34,804 nt of DNA from Chromera velia (Eukaryota; Sar; Chromeraceae), in NCBI GenBank assembly GCA_018398765.1, contig JAHBMJ010000294.1:17501-52304 (forward strand). Direction: 5' to 3'. The notes below the pieces were generated by a model, which saw nothing but the letters and a program-made list of their open reading frames with translations, was not told where the DNA came from and ran no database searches. Both the position numbers and the translations under genes were made by a program. Positions 30,301 through 34,804 of the stretch are shown here, in pieces (positions within the stretch are counted from its first letter, which is position 1; each line of letters begins with the position of its first letter).

Positions 30301-30908
30301 AAGAGGTCTTCCAGCTCAGGGTCGTCTACAACTGCGTTGGTGTGTCTGAAGTCTTCGAACGAGAGCCAGTCGGCAGGTGGAGCGACTGGGAGGCTGTGGT
30401 AGTGTACGTACACGAGGCGGGAGATGAGCACGTCGGGACAGAGAAGGGCGGGGCCGGCTGGGTCCACTTCTGAGACGACGGGGAGGCTGAGACCGGCAGT
30501 CTTGCAGATGGCGCGCAGGTTTTCAACCATGAAGTCGTGCAGCTTTTTGAACGCGGCATCGAAGTCGGCATACACTGAGTGCCCACAGGGAGAGTAGATT
30601 GCCTGCAGAAAAGAGGGGAGAAGAAAGAGTGCAAAAAGAACAGGGCGAAAAACCGTCTGGGGAGATCATTGCAAGGGGGGAGGCAGACTGACGAATTCCC
30701 GGCAGTCGTGGGGAGTGAACATCGTGGTGTAGTAGAAGGGCGTGCTGCGGAAGCGGGACCATGCTACACGCCAATCTGTAGGAAAAATGAGTGGCGAGGT
30801 CAATTCATCTGAAAGGGTCAAAGGCGCATAGCCGTCCTGAACAAACTTTCCGACAGCTGTCTGGACCTTTGCGGCCCTCGCAGGGTTGACCCGCCGTTTT
30901 GCTTCCAT
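10336..30908 (-). CDS. Giant multi-exon gene, about 4,704 codons, C-terminal tandem SUMO-like domains; function unknown
   Basis: ATG at 30908 (MEAKRRVNPARAAKVQ), stop TAA at 10336-10338. Roughly 20 exons can be linked with every splice phase consistent. The coding sum is 14,115 nt, divisible by three. Layout: residues 1-220 globular; about 220-350 coiled-coil prone (ISNQERQLNRLQGVKQQIDT); about 350-2870 mostly disordered Pro/Gly/Ser/Lys/Glu-rich sequence with ordered islands; about 2870-4215 one 4-kb exon with a possible zinc-binding patch. Then many small exons follow: an F-box-like segment (about 4290-4320), a helical segment, two SUMO-like domains (about 4410-4575) and a Pro/Gln-rich tail. 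I do not recognise the family. SUMO-like pairs are known in Rad60/Esc2/NIP45, which act in SUMO-linked genome maintenance, but those proteins are far smaller. Two or more adjacent genes remain possible. The most likely break is near 15514-15844, where a TGA at 15790 would end the upstream frame if the proposed intron is wrong. Confidence 0.5.
10808..10838. repeat. (GA)n microsatellite (intronic)
   Basis: About 30 nt of GA repeat in the last intron of the giant gene. Confidence 0.9.
10932..11112. repeat. SINE-like or foldback repeat with GGCCCGGAAAGCGAA inverted ends and a pol III B-box-like motif
   Basis: GGCCCGGAAAGCGAA starts near 10940 and its perfect inverted copy TTCGCTTTCCGGGCC is at 11098-11112. 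Between them, 10985-10995 reads GGTTCGAGCCC, a perfect tRNA-type B box (GGTTCGANNCC). TGGCCCGGAAAG about 48 nt upstream is one base off an A box (TRGYNNANNNG). The left 23 bp (10932-10954) recur as an exact reverse complement at 4683-4705, and the right end (TAAGTGCC...CTTTCCGGGCC) resembles the reverse complement of 4711-4740. It lies in the last intron of the giant gene. Confidence 0.55.
11324..11393 (-). CDS. Giant gene exon: SUMO-like domain 2, C-terminal part
   Basis: Acceptor gcatgcatgcag and donor gttact. Reads GDEIDQEKNPFDLNLQENAI and then LEA, in phase with both neighbours. It would form the second half of the second SUMO-like fold. Confidence 0.65.
11516..11615. repeat. (CT)n(CA)n microsatellite (intronic)
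   Basis: CT run of about 75 nt with CTAT and CCCT interruptions, followed by about 20 nt of CA. It is the reverse-complement version of the CA/GA compound repeats at 749 and 1863. Confidence 0.95.
11706..11739 (-). CDS. Giant gene micro-exon (34 nt)
   Basis: Acceptor catgcag, donor gtgagg. In phase it encodes KLVESYSRNVG, completing TTPFSKLVESYSRNVG, the PFxKLxxxY signature helix of a SUMO-like fold. The fit of motif and phase across three exons supports it despite the small size. Confidence 0.6.
12273..12333 (-). CDS. Giant gene exon: start of SUMO-like domain 2
   Basis: Acceptor cgtgcttgcag. The frame reads IQMPELPRLRFNAAVTTPFS. Two donors compete: gtcagt at 12272 gives the phase needed for KLVESYS, while gtgagg at 12261 would give the wrong phase. 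The gtcagt site is chosen. Confidence 0.6.
12345..12385. repeat. (CA)n microsatellite (intronic)
   Basis: About 40 nt of CA repeat immediately upstream, in gene sense, of the exon at 12273-12333. Confidence 0.95.
12645..12762 (-). CDS. Giant gene exon: end of SUMO-like domain 1 and start of domain 2
   Basis: Acceptor gctgcag, donor gtcggg, phases 0 and 1. The first 20 residues, LIPDLAPVDYCMGGRVKVEV, match the loop plus last strand of a SUMO-like fold (pattern L.P..TP.dL.m.dgd.idV). The rest (YAEKIWVSLFIQ) is a fitting first strand of the next domain. Confidence 0.7.
13110..13194 (-). CDS. Giant gene exon: core of SUMO-like domain 1
   Basis: Acceptor gtttgcag, donor gtcagt, phases 2 and 0. 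Reads KILRHYQSMHPEVNKKVLEL then RWRDGKEV. This is the main helix and the following strand with the xFxGxxV turn of ubiquitin/SUMO-like folds (compare LRF.FDG..I in SUMO). Confidence 0.75.
13564..13681 (-). CDS. Giant gene exon: first hairpin of SUMO-like domain 1
   Basis: Acceptor ctgcctgcag, donor gtcatg, phases 1 and 2. A Gly/Ser linker (EMTGGGSPSEKSA) leads into MIEVCVERANSNSVFFRVQT and AMPFRK, the two-strand hairpin ending in the (T/M)PFxK start of the helix that is diagnostic for SUMO-like domains. Confidence 0.75.
13909..13954 (-). CDS. Giant gene exon (46 nt)
   Basis: Acceptor ctcgtgcag and donor gtcggt. Reads LTRAFGKKPEMGLTP, in phase with both neighbours. It is a linker between the helical exon at 14341 and the SUMO-like region. 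Confidence 0.65.
14341..14424 (-). CDS. Giant gene exon (84 nt, helical)
   Basis: Acceptor ctcgtgcag, donor gttggg, phase 0 both sides. Reads VIQFLSAICQKAKKFIFASA and then NHAALCKT, an amphipathic helical segment reminiscent of alpha-helical repeats, but too short to assign. Confidence 0.7.
14655..14795. repeat. AAAC/GAAC tandem repeat (intronic)
   Basis: Runs of (AAAC)n with GAACGCACAGAAC punctuation repeating roughly every 40-60 bp, within the intron after the exon at 14813-14935. Reverse-strand frames through it (SFVCLF-type) are by-products. Confidence 0.9.
14813..14935 (-). CDS. Giant gene exon (123 nt)
   Basis: Acceptor gcggctccag, donor gtgggt, phase 0 both sides. Reads PSECKPGVLPLIVAFLSRAR and then EVDLSQVPLQSEDGGRAVTGH. 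The LPLIVAFLSRA part resembles an armadillo-type helix. A nearer AG (ccgtcag) would shift the phase and is less likely. Confidence 0.6.
15198..15513 (-). CDS. Giant gene exon with F-box-like segment
   Basis: Acceptor gcgtgcgtgcag puts the exon in phase with the 4-kb exon upstream. The end is either 15198 (gtctgt, phase 0, fits the next exon) or 15202 (gtgggt, phase 2, better consensus). Near the end, VIPLGVGGYIASFLSLPDFA then RLRRVCSRW follows the F-box pattern (lP.ev...IlsfLsl.dl.rlr.Vcr.W). F-boxes recruit proteins to SCF ubiquitin ligases. Here the motif is internal and divergent, so the call is tentative. If the gene is split, an internal ATG at about 15437 (MPPAGYPVG) could be a start. 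Confidence 0.5.
15845..19890 (-). CDS. Giant gene, largest exon (4.05 kb) spanning the N gap
   Basis: Acceptor gtcttgcag; begins KGLSTFQAGDAEQTESALRS. After a Gly-rich tract comes the 324-n gap, then long Lys/Glu/Ser-rich disordered sequence with ordered islands (ARAFFLSRPSLLFESSTLQF; LRWLVKRRDQLLRDYSYL). A Cys patch follows (CPFCKKTIFGSC near 17150, with His and Cys further on) that could bind zinc, then an LWNELDVKTFHAVAGEYDVP region. Near the end it has a helical stretch (SLEGALRIIHNASSDLLERH). Proposed donor gtcagt at 15844. Without splicing the frame would stop at TGA 15790-15792. The frame is continuous across the gap only if the n count is right. Confidence 0.65.
19251..19574. other. 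Assembly gap (324 n)
   Basis: Run of 324 n inside the 4-kb exon. Flanks are C-rich on both sides (tcctcccccc and ccccccccttcc), suggesting a poly-Gly/Glu low-complexity tract that broke the assembly. Confidence 0.99.
20215..21593 (-). CDS. Giant gene exon (1.38 kb)
   Basis: Acceptor catctcccgcag, donor gtgtgt, phases 1 and 0. The N-terminal two thirds is basic and disordered (KREREEKEEKGKSA and similar). The C-terminal third is ordered: SSWALAVGFAVDGLTNCLQV, LFHHAYGIQLRSDNLFKVSF, then an acidic and poly-Ser spacer, then RRKEFRLAQQTLAMLRVSAE and FQEVFRFLWKVVEREK. I do not recognise the ordered part. Confidence 0.7.
21967..23190 (-). CDS. Giant gene exon (1.22 kb, disordered)
   Basis: Acceptor gtctgtgcag, donor gtcagt, phases 1 and 1. 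Lys/Glu/Gly/Ser-rich throughout, with a poly-Ala/Ser stretch encoded by GCA/GCT-type trinucleotide repeats near 22665-22715. No ordered domain is visible. Overlapping plus-strand frames are shadows. Confidence 0.65.
22663..22712. repeat. Trinucleotide repeat (CTG/GAT) in coding sequence
   Basis: About 50 nt of (GCT)n passing into (GATGAT) on the plus strand, encoding the Ser/Ala run of the minus-strand exon. Such tracts change length by slippage. Confidence 0.8.
23532..25816 (-). CDS. Giant gene exon (2.29 kb)
   Basis: Acceptor catccttgtag, donor gtcggt, phases 2 and 1. Begins WKAALEGPRESASVG, continuing the coiled segment of the previous exon. Ordered islands alternate with acidic and Ser-rich linkers. 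Examples: LLDALLSSRRFNPDSPSDGG; IATLCLQQTRVIADLPFHLF; FPQALFKVVSALRSCQNFAK; LVAEQQRIDGEGTCRARKTR; RMWMGVWMRSLIRSGSERL. None is recognised. Confidence 0.7.
26247..28697 (-). CDS. Giant gene exon (2.45 kb, Pro/Gly/Ser/Ala-rich with ordered C-terminus)
   Basis: Acceptor atctccctgcag, donor gtaagt (best consensus in the gene), phases 2 and 2. The first 500 residues are Gly/Pro/Ser/Ala/Gln low complexity. Ordered segments follow: NAVAMVLRHAAITLRRSEGL and PFETMLEGVRNPFEQIANLR through CAETGFNEIANLERDIDK. If the donor is not used, the frame stops at TAA 26243-26245, one codon later, so termination here is the alternative. The phase match to the next exon (DIDK|WKAALEG) favours splicing. Confidence 0.7.
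29106..29529 (-). CDS. Giant gene exon (coiled coil then Pro-rich)
   Basis: Start chosen at acceptor gcccacag because its phase fits the exon at 29827. A stronger-looking acceptor (gtgactgcag, exon start 29569) gives the same reading frame but not the right entry phase. Reads SGVRTQISNQERQLNRLQGV and KQQIDTLIKIRKKMDSMQQ, a heptad-like coiled coil, then a Pro/Gly-rich tail. Donor gtgggt within a gtgggtgggt stretch. Confidence 0.6.
29827..29877 (-). CDS. Giant gene exon (51 nt)
   Basis: Good acceptor (cctctttctag) and donor (gtaagc). In phase it encodes MQTQAVQNLVLKERSY, helical and continuous with the coiled coil downstream. Confidence 0.6.
29976..30602 (-). CDS. Giant gene second coding block (one exon, or two split by a 53-nt intron)
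   Basis: Acceptor cttttctgcag at 30603. Globular sequence: AIYSPCGHSVYADFDAAFKK, FMVENLRAICKTAGLSLPVV, DWLSFEDFRHTNAVVDDPEL, RLNKYTCVHDDRKKTPVRLG and SPLLHELMEAQG. From about 30160 the same frame becomes implausible (CCSAAAWKNVYCSQ). Another frame from 30108 reads GVHHLLFEGPEKGLPEEDR and TQTHNPYYAGGMLLRSSAAE. A 53-nt intron (30109-30161, gtcaga...ctgcag) or a frameshift would reconcile them, and the phase into the next exon supports the switch. Not recognised by family. Confidence 0.55.
30693..30908 (-). CDS. Giant gene exon 1 (start codon)
   Basis: ATG at 30908 with purine context (aaagATGga). Encodes MEAKRRVNPARAAKVQTAVG and on to FTPHDCREF. Donor gtcagt, phase 0, fitting the exon at 30602. 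No signal peptide. An upstream non-coding exon cannot be excluded. Confidence 0.6.
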
Positions 30909-31147
30909 CTTTCTGCCTTTCTTTCAGGACAAAAATGAACCCCTTTCGTTAAGAAAAGATGTCATTTCGTCAATTAATGAGAGTTCCGAGCACGAGAAAG
31001 TTGCATGTTTTTGTCCTCCTGCAACGATGCGCAGATCTTGTGACATCCTGTGACGACGTACGAAGACAAGCAACGCTTTTCGATCGTCGGATGTTGCTGA
31101 AGAGACAGCAATTAAGGCGATTATATAAAGGCGTCTCCCACACATGA
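30909..31147. other. Upstream region of the giant gene
   Basis: About 240 bp between the start codon and the foldback element. It holds the TATA-like run noted at 31120-31131 and no ORF of interest. Confidence 0.4.
31120..31131 (-). promoter_or_regulatory. Candidate TATA-like element
   Basis: The minus strand reads cctttatataat about 215 bp upstream of the giant gene's ATG, in otherwise GC-balanced DNA. The distance is plausible for a 5' UTR, but TATA use in this organism is unknown, so this is weak. Confidence 0.2.
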
Positions 31148-31158
31148 TTAGGTAATCC

Positions 31159-31166
31159 AACTAATG
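31159..31166. repeat. Left 8-bp TSD of the nested MITE
   Basis: AACTAATG, repeated at 31644-31651. The uninterrupted right arm has a single AACTAGTG at the same point (reverse complement near 34600-34607), which is the empty site. Confidence 0.9.
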
Positions 31167-31643
31167 CAGGCTCTCTAGAGCGGCCATTTTTAGCACCGCG
31201 GCGCGGTTCCCTCCAGGCCCCTCCGCGGCGGCGCGCCCTCCCATTTGGGACATGGCCCCATATACCGTCAAAACGGCTTTTTCTGCGCGCCACAGGCGCC
31301 ACAAAATTTTTTTTAAGGTGTTTCAATGATAAATTTGATCAATTGCTGATCAATTTGGTTCAACTTACCTCAGAAAAGGTAAAGAACGGAACAATCACGC
31401 CGCGGTTCCCCCCTTTCTTCAAGGTTTTACAACCGCGGCACCGCGGCGTTTGACCGTAAATGCCGTGGTATCTAGAAAGAATCAGAACGGCGCAATGCGT
31501 GCGCGATTATTTGCAAACATGCAGAACGGCGCAATGCGCGCGCGAATATTTGCAAACATGCAGAAATAAAATGCATGCAAATAATCGCGCGCGCATTGCG
31601 CCGTTCTGATTCGGCGCAATGCGCCGTTCTGATTGAAAGCCTG
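31167..31643. mobile_element. hAT-type MITE nested in the foldback left arm (477 bp)
   Basis: Begins CAGGCTCTC, ends GAAAGCCTG (short imperfect TIR starting CAGGCT), and is flanked by 8-bp duplications AACTAATG. CAGG termini with an 8-bp TSD indicate the hAT superfamily. The interior has CCGCGGC-rich repeats and a long hairpin: 31479-31499 pairs with 31592-31612, around direct copies of TTTGCAAACATGCAG. No coding capacity. Confidence 0.85.
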
Positions 31644-31651
31644 AACTAATG
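31644..31651. repeat. Right 8-bp TSD of the nested MITE
   Basis: AACTAATG directly after AGCCTG, identical to 31159-31166. The foldback arm resumes with AAGAGTCAAATG. Confidence 0.9.
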
Positions 31652-32104
31652 AAGAGTCAAATGTATGGCAGCTACACTAGCAAAAAAATGAGCCCCATTT
31701 TTGAAGGGCATCTTGGCTGTGGACTTTGTCTCTATTCTTTTCTATTATGGTGGTCTCAGTATAAGCACTCCAATGGTGGTCCCGCTTGCAGTCACCAGGC
31801 AGGCAGTCAGAGAAAAGAGAGCTCTGCAAGGAAGGGGGTTACACATGCAGAAAGAAGATAAAAAAGTCAAATCTGCATTGCATTCTTCCTCCCCTCTGCT
31901 TCTTTCTACACATGCTTTTGCTAGCTTTCACTACCAGAGTAACCAAAACAGCCGTATTTTGACCTCAAACCTGTCAGGTAATCTTTGCAAAATATAGGGG
32001 ATCTTCAATCAAGTATCCAATTTTTAAGATGTCCATTCTACAGAAAACGACATGTTGCCATATTGCAATGCATTTACACAAAGCACAGAAAGGGTGTGCT
32101 GGAC

Positions 32105-32110
32105 GCATAC
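32105..32110. repeat. Left 6-bp TSD of the 1.04-kb insert
   Basis: GCATAC, repeated at 33150-33155. The right arm of the foldback reads continuously through ACATAC at the matching point. Confidence 0.75.
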
Positions 32111-33149
32111 CGTAAAATAGTGAGGTAAACCATGGGACCAGCCAATCCCGGGGTAAGCCGAACTAACGCGCACTGCCGCTACACGGGACGCCCGCAGCTC
32201 AAAGACCAACACACGCATACAGGCTTATGGAGGCGCCGCCATACCAGTGTATATTAGAAGAGAAATAAATAAAATAGAAATAAAATGGAATTAATTCAGT
32301 CAGCTGCGTATAGCCTAGATTGAGTAAACAACACTAGCTTGTAAAGCTTCTAGAAGCAGTTTGGAAGTGAACCTTGAACTGACAGACTTTCCGTAGTAGA
32401 GATCTAACCAAACTAAGTCTAGGGGGTAGCACTTCATATATGGGTAGCAAGACGCCATTTTCTGGTGGGGCTTGATATATATGAACTATAATAAATAAAA
32501 GTTGATCAAAAAAATGAGTAAATAAAGCAGTATTTGCACAATTTGAATTTATTCTTCATTTGTTTCTAACGAATCTGATATTTTTAGCATATTTGTATAA
32601 AAAATGGAAACTTCTTTGTTACCACGATTTGGCGGATGGCGGGGCTAGCGGGGGATAAAATTTTAATTTTTGCATAAATGTATTTTATGAACAAGAATGA
32701 ATGTGCAGGTGATATTTAAACAAAATCGGTGACCAAGGAGTAAAAAAAAATAATTGTGGCACTAGTTTTAGCTTGTTTTGATGAAATAATTTATGAAAGG
32801 GGCTTTAAAGTCATTTTATACTGGCGGGAACGCTTGGCGGGGCCACCCTATGGGCGGGGGTGTTGTTTCGCTTCCCACCACGAAGGAGCAATCCCCGCCA
32901 GAGATCAACTCCCGCCAGATCGTGGCGACATCGCTTTGATGGCCCGCCAAAGCCCCGCTATGATAAAACAAAGCCCACCATTATTAAAAACGAGTAGAGC
33001 ATGATTTATTGTGCAGAGTGTTCCAAATATGACCTCCTAATATATTATAGTGACATCATTTTAGACCCCGCCAAACTACTGTCCTAGTAGAGTATTACCC
33101 CCTAGGAACTAAGTGCGCTCACTTAAGAGAAGAGGAGTCACCTCCTTAT
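32111..33149. mobile_element. 1,039-bp insertion in the foldback left arm, class unknown
   Basis: Defined by comparison with the intact right arm: the left arm breaks after GGACGCATAC and resumes at GCATACTGTTGC. No terminal inverted repeat and no long ORF. The interior is AT-rich with GC-rich CCCCGCCA/TGGCGGGG clusters (about 32622-32960). Some of these form inverted pairs, for example CCACGATTTGGCGG against CCGCCAGATCGTGG. The insert may itself be composite. Confidence 0.65.
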
Positions 33150-33155
33150 GCATAC
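33150..33155. repeat. Right 6-bp TSD of the 1.04-kb insert
   Basis: GCATAC, matching 32105-32110, immediately before the arm resumes as TGTTGCTTG. Confidence 0.75.
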
Positions 33156-33452
33156 TGTTGCTTGTTTTCCTTACCTGTTGCATGATATATATAACTTGCA
33201 ACCGTTCAATAGAATTTACACCGCCCGCCCTGCATTATCTACAGGCAAGGTCTCTGCTACTGAGCTGTTTCATGTAAAGATTCATAAACGTTCCCGCTTC
33301 ACGGTCAAAGCAGGTATGTAGAAGCTTGACTAAGAGAGGAATACATGTATAGACGGAGGGGTCGACATGCTCATAGAATTCTACTGTGCGCAGCCCCAGA
33401 AAGCACCTGTGCATATGAATTTATATTGGGTGACTCTTCATAATTTGGATTG

Positions 33453-33855
33453 AGGAGACAGGAGTGAATATGTGCTTCTCTGCTGTCTTTGCAGGCCTGT
33501 CGGACGCCTCTGTGACCATGCGCACACCTGGCCCCTCCCTTCATTGCACTCTTTGCTCTCTTCAGTCAGTAACTGACTATCTACCACTTCTCTCTACTCT
33601 ATGTTCTATACATGGTGGACTCTTTCCTCTCTTATCTGTCTCTCTTGTCCCGTATTGGTCTCTTTTGCTCGCAAAGTTTAACCCCGCAAAATTGTCAGCA
33701 CGACGAAAGATTTTTTCTTTTCTTTTCTTTTGCTCCCCCTGTAGCAGGCCAAAAAATAGGGAAAAAATTGAAAGAGTTAGATTTTACTCAGTGCATCTTT
33801 TGTCACAGCCCCAACTTCCCATATTGTTCCTTTCTGAAAATAAAGTTTCCTTAGG
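33453..33855. other. Loop of the foldback element
   Basis: 403 bp between the arms. It is open on the plus strand from an ATG at 33470 through the loop and into the right arm (to 33937), but the translation is Cys/Leu/Ser rich and unlike known domains. A polyadenylation-like AATAAA lies near 33839. Its first 21 bp (33459-33479) recur outside the element at 34732-34752. Confidence 0.5.
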
Positions 33856-34620
33856 CAATCCAAATTATGAAGAGTCACCCAATATAAATTTATATGCACA
33901 GGTGCTTTCCGGGGCCGCGCACAGTAGAATTCCATGAGCATGTCGACCCCTCCGTCTATACATACATTCCTCTTTCAGTCAAGCTTCCACACACCTGCTT
34001 TGACCGTGAAGCCGGAACGTTTATAGATCTTTGCATGAAATAGCTCAGCAGCAGAGACCTTGCCTGTGCAGAATGCAGGGCGGGCGGTGCAGATTCTGTC
34101 AAACGGATGCAACAGGTAAGGAAAGCAAGCAACAGTATGTATCTAGCATACCCTTTCTGTGCTTTGTGTGAATGCATTGCTATATGGCAACATGTCGTTT
34201 TCTGTAGAGTGGATATCTTAAAAATTGGATACTTAATTGAAGATCTCCTATATTTTGCAAAGATTACCCGACAGGTTTGAGGTCAAAATACGGCTGTTTT
34301 GGTTACTCTGGTAGTAAAAGCTAGCGAAAGCATATGTAGAAAGAAGCAGAAGGGAGGAAGAATGCAATGCAGATTTGACTTTTTTGTCTTTTTCTCTGCA
34401 TGTGCAACCCCCTTCCTTGTAGACTCTGAGCTCTCTTTTCTCTGACTGCCTGCCTGATGACTATAAGCGGGTCCACCATTGGAGTGCTTGTACTGAGACC
34501 ACCATAATAGAAAAGAATAGACGCAAAGTCCACAGACAAGATACCCTTTAAAAATGGGGCTCATTTTTTTTGCTAGTATAGCTGCTATACATTTGACTCT
34601 TCACTAGTTGGATTACCTAA

Positions 34621-34804
34621 AAAAAATTTATTTCGAGACAGAGAGAGAGAAGAGAACAAAGATGATTCAATATGTTGTAGTGCTGGTATACCCTCTTCTT
34701 TTATGAAACTTTCAAAGCGTTGCTCTGTCTGCAGGAGTGAATATGTGCTTCTTTGATAGGGGGGTGAAATGCTTTTAGTATGGGGGGGGGGGGGGGGGGG
34801 GGAA
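34621..34804. other. Right flank; ends in a G homopolymer
   Basis: Short flank with no gene. It contains the 21-bp copy of the loop motif (34732-34752) and ends in a G run of about 20 (about 34781-34802), likely where sequence quality or the contig ends. Confidence 0.6.

Larger units (their letters stand above)
31148..34620. mobile_element. Foldback element with arms of about 770 bp (3.47 kb with nested inserts)
   Basis: Outer ends are TTAGGTAATCCAACTA (31148) and TAGTTGGATTACCTAA (ending 34620). The left arm (31148-33452, about 775 bp after removing two insertions) matches the reverse complement of the right arm (33856-34620, 765 bp), by eye at about 90% or more. The loop is 33453-33855. 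No transposase was found. The target duplication is not clear: flanks are catga on the left and aaaaaattt on the right. It could be a non-autonomous DNA element or a pair of inverted copies of a shorter repeat. Confidence 0.8.

Noticed and set aside
32111-32225. tRNA-derived SINE on the minus strand (TAGCGGCAGTGCG as an A box)
   Set aside because: The A-box-like match has no acceptable B box downstream (TGGTTTACCTC is too far from consensus) and the segment does not fold like a tRNA by eye.
1-34804. CRISPR arrays, rRNA genes, canonical tRNA genes, bacterial operons
   Set aside because: None seen: no regularly spaced identical repeats with unique spacers, no rRNA-like blocks, no complete tRNA cloverleaf, and gene structure is eukaryotic.

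Overview
This is a nuclear fragment of an intron-rich eukaryote. Introns are GT-AG, exons and introns carry long CA/GA/CT microsatellites, coding GC is moderate to high, proteins have extreme low-complexity tracts, and DNA transposons are nested. There is no bacterial operon structure. The overall style best fits an alveolate, and my guess is a chromerid such as Chromera or a related coccidian-like lineage. That is an impression from style, because nothing here is a diagnostic marker. The assembly is draft quality: there is one isolated n at 1671, a 324-base N gap at 19251-19574, and a G homopolymer at the right edge.

Left end (1-4387): an ankyrin-repeat gene on the minus strand starts at 4387 and has at least five phase-compatible exons. 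Its last two recognisable exons lie in an 812-bp block (1921-2732) that is present a second time, base for base, at 859-1670, ending at the single n. This is probably an uncollapsed contig overlap, or else a very recent duplication.

4388-10335: this stretch holds palindromic GGCCCGGAAAGCGAA repeats, a degenerate 61-bp minisatellite, and a plus-strand two-RRM gene whose second RRM has an in-frame TGA where a Trp is expected. It also holds a 1.6-kb hAT-type transposon (8-bp target duplication, 19-bp inverted termini, remnant BED-finger transposase N-terminus) and AT-rich DNA with no gene that I can see.

10336-30908: about 20 minus-strand exons with mutually compatible splice phases can be chained into one gene of about 20.6 kb and 14,115 coding bases (about 4,704 codons, 108 of them in the N gap). 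The N-terminal part is globular and then coiled-coil. The middle is mostly disordered (Pro, Gly, Ser, Lys/Glu rich) with conserved-looking islands. The C-terminal part, in many small exons, has an F-box-like segment followed by two consecutive SUMO-like (Rad60-SLD type) domains. I cannot name the protein. The tandem SUMO-like architecture recalls the Rad60/Esc2/NIP45 family, but at a size far beyond it. About half of the inferred 5' splice sites read GTC rather than GTA/GTG.

30909-34804: a short upstream region precedes a 3.47-kb foldback (long inverted repeat) element with arms of about 770 bp. Its left arm was invaded twice, by a 477-bp hAT-type MITE (8-bp TSD) and by a 1,039-bp insert (6-bp TSD). 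The right arm preserves both empty sites, so the insertions can be read directly from the sequence.
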